Origin: Rutidosis leptorrhynchoides
Taxonomy: Eukaryota > Streptophyta > Magnoliopsida > Asterales > Asteraceae
Assembly: GCF_046630445.1 (NCBI RefSeq)
Contig: NC_092341.1
Location: forward strand, 30,456,001 to 30,520,000
Length of the DNA: 64,000 nucleotides
Reading direction: 5' to 3'
The number at the start of each line of letters is the position of its first letter. Position 1 is the first letter of the stretch. A program made the position numbers and the translations under genes. Under the pieces are notes generated by a model, which worked only from the letters and a program-made list of their open reading frames with translations, was not told the DNA's origin and ran no database searches. Of this stretch, positions 32,006-43,656 are shown in pieces.

Positions 32006-33279
32006 TCAAGCATAACCATAGGTGCTATAGAATGCTTCGGCAGGGTTATACGTAGGATACGGTGGTTGCATCTCTATCGACCAGGGAGGGAAGATGGGTT
32101 TTGGTGTAGGAATATAGTTTCTACCTATATGTTGGCAATGAGCTATGATTTGGTTTTGATGAACTTGCCAATCTTCAAATGCTCTCTGTCTAGCATTTTC
32201 GTACTCCTGTGAAGCTATAAACCTTTGCATTTCTTGCATTTCATTTCCCCCTCCTACATTACCTTGCTGTTGGTTTCTCTCAACCTGTGGATGTCTACCA
32301 TGGTATACATTTAAACCTATAGTATCGCGGGGTTCTGGTTCTTCTACTAATAATCCCCCCGACTTATATCCACACCGAGATATTCAGCAATCAAAGTAAT
32401 AAAAATACTACCTCCTATTATGCTATGCGGTCTCATCCCCCTAACCATAGCTGATAAATAATAACCCACACAATAAGGTATACTTACAGCGCTTTGTGGG
32501 TCTCGAATACACATATGGTAAAACAAATCCTGTTCATTTACCTTTTCCTTGTTTTTACCTCTTTGTGTAATCGAATTAGCTAAAAACCTATGAATCACTC
32601 TTAATTCAGCTCTATCTATATCCAAATAAGAGTAATTTCCCCCTTTGAAACGGTGATGGCTTGTCATTTGACTCCATACACCGTGTGTATCAAAATTTTC
32701 ATCTATCTTTCTACCATTTAGTATCAACCCTCTACAATCGGCAGATGCTAACTCCTCAGGCGTATATATACGTAAAGCCTGAGCCATGTCTAGTAAAGAC
32801 ATGTGGCGCATCGAACCTCCTAACAAAAATCTAATAAAAGATCGATCGGTTAAACTAGCTACCCGATCATTCAACTCTATACTACACAACAATTCTTCAC
32901 ACCATACTTTATATACAGGTCTACGCATGGTGAATAAACGTACCCAGTCATTAAAAGTAGAATTACCATACCTCTGTACAAGTAATTCCCTAATTGGCCC
33001 GGCTAATTCTACAGCTTCTAATGGTCCCCATTCTATGACCCTGGGTACCTCAACAACTTTGGAATGAAGAGTATGCAAACCCCTTTGATATTTTGGATAA
33101 TCTATCCAAAGTCTGTCAAATCTCAGGTTCGGGTGCAAATCTTCCAAGTGCATATCAGAAAATGTCATGACTGGATGAGGTATATCTTGCTTGTAGTAGT
33201 TATCCACCTCCTGTTGTTCCGCATTCTCAGCAGGAGCATTGCGAGCTTGGGATGAAGATTCACCCCTTTCAGTCTGCAA
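32006..33279 (-). pseudogene. Athila env-like / ORF-1 gene, frameshifted
   Basis: The first 310 codons (33279-32347) carry the words LRFDRLWIDYPKYQRGLH, WVRLFTMRRPVYK, LLGGSMRHMSLLDMA and RELRVIHRFLA-like text typical of the ATHILA ORF-1 family. This is the gene in the retroviral env position of Athila elements, of unproven function. The frame then ends just after a run of six G (plus-strand C run at 32353-32358). The next frame is open without interruption to 32006 and encodes a Gln/Pro-rich tail. A single-base length change in the G run is the simplest explanation. No clear signal peptide or membrane segment is visible in the 310 residues. Confidence 0.8.
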
Positions 33280-35170
33280 AACACATCAAACACAATTTTT
33301 GTGCATCCAAATATGCATTAGTGTCAGCAAAATCATCAATCAAAATAATTACAATGACATGATCAATTTATATCAAACTTAAGCTCATTTTCACATTTTT
33401 ATCAAATCTACACTTTTTTAAATAAGCATATACGAAAATGTTCGCCAAGTTCATAAGCATTCAACTCAAATAACATGTCAAAATAATCATTACTAGCAAT
33501 TAAACAAGTTTCAAATGGCATTATCTTTCAAAAATCAAGTTCATGAATTTTTAGACTTGAAAAAGTCCACTTTAATTCTCAAAATCATGTTTAGGCTCAA
33601 AGTTTGGATCATTTAACTACCTAAACATGTTACACTACTTAATTTAGCAACAATTCATGACAAAAATCGGCCATAACCTGTTTATATCAAAAAGCCCCAA
33701 ATTTGTTCAAGAACACAAACCCTAGATTACTCAAAATTTGAAGTTTAAGGCTTCTAATCATGTTAAATAGCATCAATCTAGGTTATACAAGCATAATTAC
33801 ACTAAAAAGCATCAAAATCAAATTAGGGAAAAAATTGCTCAAGAACACTAATTTTCGGATTAAATGGTGTTTAGGTGTAGAAATTTACCGTTTTTCTTGA
33901 GTAATTCCTTGATAGCATCCTTCTCAACATGATTTTAGTAAAAGATTTGATGATTAACGGTTAAAAATTGTGATTTTGGGGGTGTTTTTGGGGTTTTTTC
34001 GCGCAGTATTTCACTGTGTTTTTGGTGTGGTGTGCAACTGAGCTGTTCTTGCTCGATTTTATTTTTTTTGTATTTTTGTCCTCCCGCGACTCGCGGAGAT
34101 TTCCCCTTCAAACTCCGCGAGTCGCGGAGTTTGTTTTTCTTTTTTTTTCTTTTTTTTTATAACATCTTATCTTATATTAATTAAAACAATTAAGTAATTA
34201 ATTTTAAAATTTTGTTTCCCTTGTTATTTAGGACGAGGTCGTTTCGGATCGATGTCCTAGTCCGTCCTTCGACAAAATTTTAAAATTTGTCTTTTTGTAG
34301 CGATTGTTTTAAAAGCTAAGATTTTTGGGTTTTTTAATGTTTTTGGCATACTTTAATTCAATAAGATTAAAAATAATGATAATAAAAGTTCTCGTCCCTC
34401 CCTTGGGTAAAGCAATTTCGGTTCAAAGACCTAGTCTTCAACTTACGACGAATTTTAAAAATCATATTTTTAACTTAATGAGATAAAGTAAATTTTTGTT
34501 TTTAAATTCACACAACTTAAATATAAAATTCAAAATTAATATTAAAAATTCACACCAAACTTAAAATTTAAAATGCATAAAATTAAAAATTCATATTTTA
34601 ATAATTAAAAATTCATACAAAACTTAATTTAAAAATTCATATTATAAATTCACACCAAACTTATATTAATTTTTCAAATATTTACAATTTTAAATATATT
34701 GTTTTTACAAAGTTTACAATATTAATTTAAGATTTATATATTAATTTTAAAAACATGGTAAAAATAAAATTAAAAATCTTTTTGGCTTTTTATCCCACTT
34801 TAATCAATCAAATATTATCAAAAATATGCACCCCTCTTTTCGGTAAAGTAATTTTGGTTCCAAGACCTAATTTAACTCATGACGAATTTTTGAAATATTT
34901 TGGGTTGATTGATTAAAGATATTTATACCTTAAGAATAAACGTTAAATTTCGCAGTGATGTAATAAATTTTTGAATGATATCAATAATTTCGGTCGCCAA
35001 ACCTAATTTTATTCAATACCAATTTAATACTTTATAGCGAACAAATTAGCGTTTATTATCAAAAGGTTTAAAAATAAAAATAAAAATAAAGACTGTACAG
35101 ACTTACTTGTGAGATAGTATTCTTAGTTATATGATCTATCTCATTCATAAGATAGTCGGTTTAATTGGTT
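33280..35170. other. Pol-env spacer of the Athila element
   Basis: AT-rich and noncoding. It holds a pair of GC palindromes at 34083-34098 and 34109-34133 that also occur in the LTRs and in the gag-pol leader. Repeated AAAATTCACACCAAACTTA-like words fill 34540-34660. Several blocks with CGGT(T/C)CAA(A/G)GACCTA recur at about 34430 and 34857. Confidence 0.7.
34109..34133. promoter_or_regulatory. GC palindrome of the Athila element
   Basis: A perfect 12-base inverted repeat around one central base, with core CCGCGAGTCGCGG. Exactly the same 25 bases lie in both LTRs (29412-29436 and 42752-42776), and shorter forms at 34083-34098, 40891-40905 and 40922-40938. In each place a second, related palindrome sits within about 15-35 bases. 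Its role is unknown: promoter element, RNA stem or transcription-factor site. Confidence 0.6.
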
Positions 35171-35539
35171 TTACATGGCTACATAGGCGTAACCTCGAGC
35201 ATTCAGTGTCTTTTCTTCTAAACATATGAACGGTCCGTCTCTGCATAAAGTAACAAATTCGGTATTTGAATAGGTTTTATTATTTGAACATTTACCTCCA
35301 TGTGACCATTTTCCGCATTTGTGACATCTTTCTAGGTGTCGTGCTCTTCTTTTCGCTGCGGATTTTGATTTTCCTTTACCAAATTGTAACTTATTATCTT
35401 CGCATCTGGATTCTTTTCTAACTCCGTCCATTCTTTCTCTGATTACTGATACTATTTCACTCGGAAGTGTGTCATTATTACGTTTAGTGATCAAAGCGTG
35501 TAGCATTAGACCATGGTTTAGTTCACAGGCAGTCTTCAT
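35171..35539 (-). CDS. Small Athila accessory ORF with a CCHC-like knuckle, 122 aa
   Basis: This frame lies 170 bases downstream of pol and reads the same way. It holds a basic stretch (KGKSKSAAKRRARH) followed by CHKCGKWSHGGKC, a zinc-knuckle-like motif with spacing CX2CX4HX4C. It starts at the first ATG (MKTACELNHGL). I do not recognise a named domain. It could be a displaced nucleocapsid-like protein, relevant because the usual N-terminal gag is absent upstream, or a relic. It is short, so a chance frame cannot be fully excluded, but the knuckle and basic run argue against that. Confidence 0.55.
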   Translation of the reverse strand: MKTACELNHGLMLHALITKRNNDTLPSEIVSVIRERMDGVRKESRCEDNKLQFGKGKSKSAAKRRARHLERCHKCGKWSHGGKCSNNKTYSNTEFVTLCRDGPFICLEEKTLNARGYAYVAM

Positions 35540-35711
35540 TTTGTAAAAACCTAAAAAAAATAAAAATTCAGAATGGGGGGAGAAGACTAGTTCTTTAGGG
35601 TCTGCTAGGGAAAGACCATTCGGGTTCCATTTTCGAGAACTACACGAAAACAGACAATCTAACTCTAACAGAAATACATATTATCCTTTAAAGACTTGAT
35701 TCTCCCCACAC

Positions 35712-38700
35712 TTAGTTAGCTGTGGTGTCGAAATTGTGATTAACTTCGTTGTCGACTTCCATCGGACCATGTATGTAATGTTTAACTCTGTGACCATTAA
35801 CTTTAAATTCAATCCCATTTGAATTTATCAATTCTACTGCTCCGTATGGAAAAACTCTTTTAACTATGAATGGTCCAGACCATCTTGATTTCAATTTTCC
35901 AGGAAATAGCTTGAATCGTGAATTGAAAAGAAGAACTCTGTCTCCTTCTTTAAATTCTTTTGAACTTCTGATTCTTTTATCATGCCATTTCTTCGTTCTC
36001 TCTTTATAGATTAACGAATTTTCGTATGCTTCATGTCTTAATTCTTCTAATTCGTTTAGTTGACTTAATCGTAGACGTCCAGCTTCATGTAAATCAAGAT
36101 TACATGTCTTCAAAGCCCAAAATGCTTTGTGTTCAATTTCTACTGGAAGATGACATGCTTTTCCATAAACAAGTCTAAAAGGTGTGGTTCCAATTGGAGT
36201 TTTGTAGGCTGTTCTAAAAGCCCAGAGTGCATCCTCCAATTTAATGGAACATTCCTTCGGATTTGATCCTACGGTTTTCTCTAGAATACGTTTTAAAGCT
36301 CGGTTGGTATTTTCAACTTGTCCACTTTTTTGTGGATGATATGCGGTGGAGATTTTATGAGTTACTCCATATCTTTTAAGAACTTTCTCAAGTTGATTAT
36401 TACAGAAATGAGTACCCCGATCACTTATTAAAGCTTTCGGTGTTCCAAACCTTGCAAAAAGACGTTTTAAAAAGTTGACTACAACTCGTGCATCGTTAGT
36501 TGGGAGAGTTTGTGCTTCCGCCCATTTAGATACATAATCAATGGCTACGAGTATATATAGATTATTATGAGATTTTGGAAATGGACCCATAAAGTCAATA
36601 CCCCAAATGTCAAATACTTCACATACTTGGATGACATTTTGTGGCATTTTATCACGTTGACTTATTTTTCCGGCCCTTTGACATGCATCACAGGATTTGC
36701 AAAGAAGGTGTGCGTCTTTGTAAATTGTAGGCCAATAGAATCCAGCATCATAAACTTTTCTTGCTGTTAGTTGAGGCCCATAATGCCCTCCTGTTGGTCC
36801 TGTGTGACAATGGTTTAAAATTTTACTAGCTTCATCTCCAAATACACATCGGCGTATTATTCCATCGGGACAACTTTTAAACAGGTGTGGATCTTCCCAA
36901 AAATAGTGTTTTATATCACTGAAGAATTTCTTTCGTTTTTGGTACGATAATCCTTTTTCAAGGAATCCACAAACTAAGTAGTTTGCATAGTCTGCAAACC
37001 ATGGAATTTCTTTATAATCTATCTTCAATAGATATTCATCAGGAAAGTTGTCTTGTATGGCCGATTCATTTAGAACTTCTAATTCGGGATTTTCAAGACG
37101 AGAAAGATGATCAGCGGCGAGATTTTCTGCTCCTCTTTTATCTCGGATTTCAATGTCAAACTCTTGTAAGAGTAAGATCCAACGGATTAATCTTGGTTTA
37201 GCATCTTGTTTTGAAAATAGGTATCTAAGAGCAGAATGGTCGGTATAGACCACCGTTTTTGATAGAACGAGATATGATCGAAATTTGTCAAAAGCAAAGA
37301 CAATAGCAAGGAGTTCTTTTTCAGTAGTTGTATAGTTCGTTTGTGCTCCTTGTAACGTCTTACTAGCATAATATATAGGTTGAAATCGTTTTTCAATCCT
37401 TTGTCCTAAAACGGCTCCCATTGCAAAATCACTTGCATCGCACATTAGTTCAAATGGTAGATTCCAATTTGGTGTTATCATGATCGGAACATTAGTGAGT
37501 TTTTCTTTAAGAATATTAAAAGATTTGATACACTCATCTGAAAAGATGAATGGAGCATCCTTTTCTAGGAGTTTATTCATAGGAGTGGCAATTTTAGAAA
37601 AATCTTTTATGAAACGTCGGTAAAAACCGGCATGCCCTAGAAAACTCCTAACTCCTCTAACATTGGTGGGATGTGGAAGTTTAGCAATTACATCTACTTT
37701 AGCTCTATCCACTTCAATTCCTTCTTTTGAAATTTTATGACCAAGAACGATGCCTTCTTTAACCATGAAATGGCATTTCTCCCAATTAAGTACTAGATTT
37801 GATTGTTCGCATCTAATAAGCATTCGTTCCAGATTAACTAGACATGATTCAAATGTATCACCGAAGACTGAAAAGTCATCCATGAAAACTTCCATGCATT
37901 CTTCTATCATGTCATGAAAAATCGCCATCATACACCTTTGAAAGGTTGCAGGGGCGTTGCAAAGTCCAAATGGCATGCGTTTGTAAGCAAAAGTACCATA
38001 AGGGCACGTGAATGTGGTTTTCTCTTGATCTTCGGGTGCTATTGGAATTTGAAAATATCCGGAAAATCCATCTAGAAAACAATAGTAACTATTCCCGGCT
38101 AATCTTTCCAACATTTGATCTATGAAAGGTAAGGGAAAGTGATCTTTTCTGGTGGCGTCATTTAATTTTCTATAATCAATACACACACGCCATCCTGTTA
38201 CAGTCCTAGTAGGAATAAGCTCATTTTTCTCATTTGTAATGACAGTCATGCCACCCTTCTTAGGCACGCATTGAACTGGGCTTACCCATGGACTATCAGA
38301 GATTGGATAAATTAAACCTGCATCTAGCAGTTTAATAATCTCTTTCTTAACTACATCTTGCATATTAGGATTTAGTCTTCGTTGGCGTTGCACATACGTT
38401 TTATGACCTTCTTCCATAAGGATTTTATGTGTGCAATACGAAGGACTTATTCCTTTAATATCATGAATCTTCCATGCAATGGCTGGTTTATGGGCTTTCA
38501 ACACAGAAATGAGTTGTGATTTCTCATTTTCAGTAAGAGAAGACAATATTATTACAGGTAATTCAGATTCACCATGTAAATAAGCGTATTCCAAATGGTT
38601 TGGAAGTGGCTTTAACTCTAATTTCGGAGGTTCTTCTATCGATGATTTGTATCGATATCTGTCTTCTTCTTTTAGCATTTGAATTTCTTCTGTTGTTGGT

Positions 38701-39929
38701 TCATATCCATTAGCTATAAGTGTAGCTAACATTTCAGCTTCATCAATTGGTTCATTACCTTCTCCTAAAGAACATTCTCCTGTTCCTTGTAATTCTGGAA
38801 ATTCTTCTAATAATTCTGCATGTGCATCTATAGTTTGAATATAATAACATGTATCATCTGCAGATTGTGGTTGTTGCATTGCTCTATCAACTGAAAAGGT
38901 AACACTCTCATCCTCTATACTTAGGGTCAATTTCTTACCGAACACGTCTATCATTGCTTTAGCCGTGTTTAAGAATGGTCTTCCTAATATGAGAGGAACT
39001 TGAGAATCTTCTTCCATGTCCAAAACAACAAAATCTACTGGAAATACTAAAGTACCAACTTTAACTAGCTTGTTCTCCATTATCCCTCTAGGATATTTTA
39101 TTGATCTATCGGCTAGTTGTATGCTTATTCTGGTTGGTTTCAATTCTCCAAGGTCTAGTTTAGCGTATAGTGAATATGGCATTAGATTTATACTAGCACC
39201 TAAGTCTGCCAATGCTTCTATTGAACTAAGACTACCCAGAAAACATGGAATTGTGAAACTTCCTGGATCAGATAATTTTTCTGGTATCTTATTCAACAGC
39301 ACTGCTGAACAATTAGCATTCATAGTAACAGCCGAGAGTTCTTCCATTTTCTTTCTATTTGAGATTAGATCTTTCAAGAATTTAGCATATCTAGGCATTC
39401 CTGAAATCACATCAATGAAAGGAAGATTTACATTTATCTGTTTAAACATATCCAAGAATTTGGATTGCTCGGCTTCAAGTTTCTCTTTCTTCATTTTACT
39501 CGGGTAAGGAAGTGGTGGTTGGTATGGTTTAACATAAGGTTTAGCCTTAACTGTGTTGTCTTCATTAACCTTTTCAACTACCGGTTCTTTTTCCTTATCT
39601 TGATCAGGTTGTGGTTCTTGTGGAGTAGGAATAGCTTCATCAGAAGTTACAGGTATTTCCGGTGGTTTAAGTGTTGTACCACTTCTTGTGGTAATAGCTT
39701 TAGCTGTTTCATTCCGGGGATTAGCATTTGTATCACTAGGTAGACTTCCCGGTTTTCTTTCACCTATTAACCTTGCTAGGTTACTTACTTCTTGTTCCAG
39801 ATTTTGAATAGAAGCTTGTTGATTTCTAAATGCTTGAGCATTTTGTTCATTGGTTTGTTTCTGAGATGTGAAAAACTGCGTTTGAGTTTCAACTAGCTTC
39901 GTCATCATATCTTCTAAATTCGTCATCAA
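35712..39929 (-). CDS. Athila Gag(C-terminal)-Pol polyprotein, 1405 aa
   Basis: The frame starts in the C-terminal part of Gag ([19 protein letters not shown], then AITTRSG) and runs open through Pol. The protease has [11 protein letters not shown] near 241, the DLGA form usual for Athila. Reverse transcriptase has CIDYRKLND and FMDD near 682. RNase H has [10 protein letters not shown] near 832. The integrase HHCC finger ([10 protein letters not shown]...CKSCDAC) is followed by D, D, E near 1112, 1169 and 1205. The word HPQKSGQVE has K where relatives have T. The Gag capsid part that normally precedes residue 1 is absent. Downstream come the knuckle ORF and the env-like gene. The enzyme part looks functional. 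Confidence 0.93.
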   Translation of the reverse strand: MMTNLEDMMTKLVETQTQFFTSQKQTNEQNAQAFRNQQASIQNLEQEVSNLARLIGERKPGSLPSDTNANPRNETAKAITTRSGTTLKPPEIPVTSDEAIPTPQEPQPDQDKEKEPVVEKVNEDNTVKAKPYVKPYQPPLPYPSKMKKEKLEAEQSKFLDMFKQINVNLPFIDVISGMPRYAKFLKDLISNRKKMEELSAVTMNANCSAVLLNKIPEKLSDPGSFTIPCFLGSLSSIEALADLGASINLMPYSLYAKLDLGELKPTRISIQLADRSIKYPRGIMENKLVKVGTLVFPVDFVVLDMEEDSQVPLILGRPFLNTAKAMIDVFGKKLTLSIEDESVTFSVDRAMQQPQSADDTCYYIQTIDAHAELLEEFPELQGTGECSLGEGNEPIDEAEMLATLIANGYEPTTEEIQMLKEEDRYRYKSSIEEPPKLELKPLPNHLEYAYLHGESELPVIILSSLTENEKSQLISVLKAHKPAIAWKIHDIKGISPSYCTHKILMEEGHKTYVQRQRRLNPNMQDVVKKEIIKLLDAGLIYPISDSPWVSPVQCVPKKGGMTVITNEKNELIPTRTVTGWRVCIDYRKLNDATRKDHFPLPFIDQMLERLAGNSYYCFLDGFSGYFQIPIAPEDQEKTTFTCPYGTFAYKRMPFGLCNAPATFQRCMMAIFHDMIEECMEVFMDDFSVFGDTFESCLVNLERMLIRCEQSNLVLNWEKCHFMVKEGIVLGHKISKEGIEVDRAKVDVIAKLPHPTNVRGVRSFLGHAGFYRRFIKDFSKIATPMNKLLEKDAPFIFSDECIKSFNILKEKLTNVPIMITPNWNLPFELMCDASDFAMGAVLGQRIEKRFQPIYYASKTLQGAQTNYTTTEKELLAIVFAFDKFRSYLVLSKTVVYTDHSALRYLFSKQDAKPRLIRWILLLQEFDIEIRDKRGAENLAADHLSRLENPELEVLNESAIQDNFPDEYLLKIDYKEIPWFADYANYLVCGFLEKGLSYQKRKKFFSDIKHYFWEDPHLFKSCPDGIIRRCVFGDEASKILNHCHTGPTGGHYGPQLTARKVYDAGFYWPTIYKDAHLLCKSCDACQRAGKISQRDKMPQNVIQVCEVFDIWGIDFMGPFPKSHNNLYILVAIDYVSKWAEAQTLPTNDARVVVNFLKRLFARFGTPKALISDRGTHFCNNQLEKVLKRYGVTHKISTAYHPQKSGQVENTNRALKRILEKTVGSNPKECSIKLEDALWAFRTAYKTPIGTTPFRLVYGKACHLPVEIEHKAFWALKTCNLDLHEAGRLRLSQLNELEELRHEAYENSLIYKERTKKWHDKRIRSSKEFKEGDRVLLFNSRFKLFPGKLKSRWSGPFIVKRVFPYGAVELINSNGIEFKVNGHRVKHYIHGPMEVDNEVNHNFDTTAN

Positions 39930-41227
39930 TCAATAGACTTTTCTGATTTTGCCCACGTTTCGAATAGCCAAAAGATGCAGCAGAGGGGCAGGATTCGTTT
40001 GGTCTCAATATAATTGAGGACTGTTTGGCTCCAATAACCCGGTCCACGTACAAATCCAACTATTACTACGAACCAGAAAATTTTGATGTCTATCAATTTA
40101 ACCTCTTAAAATAAATTTTCGTAATTTTAAGAAATTTAGATAAGAAGTAGAATAAAAATCTATGTCCTAAAACTAGAATAGCGAGAAATAAGAAAGAAAA
40201 AGAGTTCGTCGGAAAAAGATCGAAAAAGAAAAATGGTTGAAAAATAAAAGGTGACGGAAAAATAAAAGAAACTTATAAAACTTAAAAATACTTGACTAAC
40301 CTAACCTTGTTACTACAACTAACTTAAAATTATAATCGCAAATTGAGATTACTAATTGGAATGATAATTGATACATAGGTAAAAGGTGTCTAAAAATATT
40401 AAAGCTTACAGGAAAAACTAAATCCCAAATGGAAATAACTTAAAAAGAAACTAAAACTTAAAAAGGCGTCGCAAAATTCTAAAGCACCTAAATCTTAGTC
40501 TAAAGAAAAAGCACTTAAGGAATTCTACGGCAAAGCCTAAAAATCTAGAAGTAAAAATAACTATGGCAAAAACTAAGTTTAAAACTAAATATGAGCGAAA
40601 AATACAAATATTACGCTAAAACAATTAAAAAGGGATAAAATATAAAAATATACAAAAAGTTGTAAAAAGTACAATTTTTTATAAAAATATTATTTTTATA
40701 TTATTTATTTATTAAAACTATTAATTTTACAATTTAATTAAACTAATTTAACTAATTATATAAATTAAATAAAAAGTAAAACTTTAAAATAAAATTAATT
40801 ATAATAATAATAATAATTAGGGTTAATAATAATAATAATTAATTACCCGTAATTAATTACAGTTTAGGGTTTCGGTCGGTGTCAGAGTTTCTCCGCGAGT
40901 CGCGGTAATCGAGGCAGCAAACCCCGCGAGTCGCGGGGATCCAGAATTCAACTCTGCAACAGTTTTAAATTTGACGTTTTTTTTTTAATTTTCTGTTTTT
41001 ATATAAATAAAAGATATTTAAATAAAACTTATATTTTTATAAACTAAAATAAAAATAAAGAAACTTATAAAACTTTTAACAAACTCTTAAAAATACTTAT
41101 ATTTTTGTTTTTCTTTTTATATTTTTGAATAATTAAAAACGTATTTTTATAAAAACGAATTTTAATAAAAGTAAACTAAAAATCTTTTTTTTATATTATA
41201 TTAGCGTTGCGCTTCCGGCTTTTAAGC
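39930..41227. other. Athila leader without a gag N-terminus
   Basis: This 1.3 kb between the primer site and the gag-pol frame has no long frame. Near 39950-40020 one frame is open for a short stretch, possibly residual gag. Two GC palindromes lie at 40891-40905 and 40922-40938. The rest is A-rich, as is typical for Athila leaders. Confidence 0.6.
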
Positions 41228-41248
41228 GAGTCCCCGGCAGCGGCGCCA
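41228..41248 (-). other. Primer-binding site of the Athila element
   Basis: TGGCGCCGCTGCCGGGGACT on the minus strand, 11 bases inside the 5' LTR. It is of the tRNA-Asp type described for Athila elements. Confidence 0.8.
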
Positions 41249-41259
41249 AAAATACTAGA

Positions 41260-43044
41260 TGTTAAAGCAAAGGGGTACAAAATAGTTTATATTTTTACAG
41301 GAAATACTATTAAATACGATACAATTTTACACAAGATATTTATTTATTTAGAGAATGGATATACTTAAACCTTGCTACAACACTTATAGGCAGTGTACCT
41401 AATCGTACAGTAGTGTAGTTTTTAGTAAGTCCGGTTCGTTCCACAGGGAATCTTTTTAAACAAAGCTTAACGCTATATTTGTTTACTTTTATAAAAATAC
41501 AAATATATATATATAAGTAATATTATTATTATAAAGGGGGGTTTTTACCGTTTAATGACCGGTTTGTCGATTTTAAAACTTTAGTCGCAGTTAAAACCAA
41601 ATGTAAAATAATAAATACAAGACTTAATTTAAAGCGTAAAGTAAATAACGATAATGAAATTGCGAATAATAAAAGTGCGATAAAATAAACTTGCGATAAT
41701 TAAAAAGTACAATAATTAAAAGTGCAATTAAATAAAATAACAATAAAAATGCGATAATTAGAAGTGCAATTAAATATAAAATAAAGGAAATTAAATATGA
41801 AATAAAAGAATTATGCTTATTTAAACTTCCGTAATCATGATGTTTGACGTGTTGATTTTAGTTTTATGCCCATGGGTTAATTGTCCTTTGTCCTGGATTA
41901 TTTAATATGTCCATACGGATTTGTCCATAATAGTCCATCAGTCATAAATATAAAGAGCGAAAGCCTTCGTCAAATTATTCTTATTCCCGAAGTTAAATAT
42001 TCCAACTAATTGGGGATTCGAATTGTAACAAGGTTTTAATACTTTGTTTAATGAATACACCAGGTTATCGACTGCGTGTAAACCAAGGTTTTACTACTTT
42101 GTTAACAATTACACCAATTACCCTTGAATGTAATTTACCCCTGTTTCAACAAGTCTATTAACTATTAATCCAGTTCCGTGTCCGGTAAAATGAATAATTA
42201 TTGGTATTTATAGATATCCCGCCCACCGTACCCAGTCAAGCGTATGTGGTTATATATAAATACGTCGAATTATAAGTTTGTATATTAAATTAACAAGGTA
42301 TTGTTTAGTTAATATAAAATCCATTAATAGCCCATAGTCTAATTTCCACAAGTGTCGTTCTTTTGTCCAAACCCCAATTATGGTACAAAGCCCAATTACC
42401 CAATTTTAGTAATTAGCCCAACATCATGATTACTTCGGATTAAATAAGCATAATAATAACTTAGCTACAAGACATTAATATAAAAAGGTTGAACATAACT
42501 TACAATGATTAAAAATAGCGTAGCGTTACACGGACAGAATTTCGACTTACACCTTTACAATATTCGCTAACATACCCTTATTATTAGGATTTAAAATTAA
42601 AATTAAAATTAAAATATAAATTATAAATATATATATTACGTATATATTGAGAGAAGAAGGAAAAAAAGATGATAAAAATGATCAGAATTCGGTTGGCTTT
42701 ATAGGGATTTTCAAAACTTGGGGCTCCGCAACTCGCGGCCCTTTTGGCCTTCAAACTCCGCGAGTCGCGGAGTTTGTAAATACAGCTCACACAAGTTTGG
42801 CTCTTTGTTTACCGACGGTTTTATAAATAAATATAATATATTAAATAATTATAAGAATTATTTAAATATTATATTATATTTATGTGCATAGTTGACTTGT
42901 AATTTTTAGTCCGTTGCGTCGAGCGTTGAGAGTTGACTCTGATCCCGGTTCCGGATTTTCGAACGTCCTTGCGTACAATTTAATATCTTGTACTTTGCGT
43001 TTTGAATCTTGTACTCTTGTAATTTCGAGACGTTTCTTATCAAT
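41260..43044 (-). repeat. 5' LTR of the Athila element, 5' end missing
   Basis: Matches 27919-29704 of the 3' LTR nearly throughout. It then stops at TTTCTTATCAAT and is joined directly to F-box sequence. About 197 bases at the U3 start are lost. The TATA word (42695-42703) and the GC palindrome (42752-42776) are retained, so the promoter could still work. Confidence 0.9.
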
Positions 43045-43111
43045 CCACTGTAACTTAGATTATGTAACTTTGGAGCATCAACTTGCATATCAATCCATCT
43101 TATTACATCAA
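43045..43111 (-). pseudogene. Fragment of F-box gene 2 between two retroelements
   Basis: The minus strand encodes VDAPKLHNLSYSG, matching VNAPKLHHLSYSG of the intact-sized paralogue (gene at 6472-8371). It continues the coding sequence left at 48199 once the Copia element is removed. Its other side ends abruptly at the truncated Athila LTR, so the C-terminal half is missing. Confidence 0.85.
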
Positions 43112-43116
43112 CCATT

Positions 43117-43583
43117 TGTTGAGGAAAGCGACACCGAATTATAGCAAACCGCTAGTAATAATTGAAATAACGACAATAATAGGACACCGAGATTTAACGT
43201 GGAAAACCCCAAAAGGGTGAAAACCACGGGCAAGGAAAGAAAACGTTTCACTAATAAGAATAATAGGAATTACACTTCTCTCTAATTACAAGGATAAACA
43301 CTAATCTTTATATCTCTTGTAATTAGGAGATTACTCACAAACTCTCTATTTAACTCTTTTAGTATACAAGTAATCTTGTAATTTTGGGATGAATAAAATG
43401 AACCATCTCATACCTCTATTTATAGTAAATGAGATTGAGGTTGGTAAGTCTAAAATGGAATTAAATTAATATATCATATGGCAGGCACCAACCAAAATGT
43501 TAGGTAAGTATTTGCCAACTTTGACTAGCATTTCCAGTTGTTAATCACATTTAGTTCACCAACCATTTTTTGAATATTCAACA
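43117..43583 (-). repeat. 3' LTR of Copia element 2
   Basis: 467 bases, same length as its partner. Contains CTATAAATAGAGG on the minus strand, the TATA word shared with the intact Copia element. Confidence 0.93.
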
Positions 43584-43656
43584 ATCTCCCACTTGAAGAT
43601 TCAATTGAAGCTCAATCAATCTTCACACGATAATCCTTCCTTGCCAATGATGTTGC

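Larger units (their letters stand above)
27919..43044 (-). mobile_element. Athila-type Ty3-gypsy element with a truncated 5' LTR
   Basis: On the minus strand the order is truncated 5' LTR (41260-43044), primer site, long leader, gag-pol, small zinc-knuckle ORF, spacer, env-like gene, long 3' region, and 3' LTR (27919-29901). The primer site TGGCGCCGCTGCCGGGGA resembles the tRNA-Asp site of Athila, and the env-like gene matches the ATHILA ORF-1 family. The two LTRs differ at only about 14 positions over 1785 bases by eye. The first 197 or so bases of the 5' LTR are missing where it abuts an F-box fragment. No target duplication can be assigned. Confidence 0.9.

Noticed and set aside
27919-43044. 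Age of the Athila copy in years
   Set aside because: About 14 LTR differences in 1785 bases can be counted by eye, but no substitution rate for this species is known to me, so no date is given.
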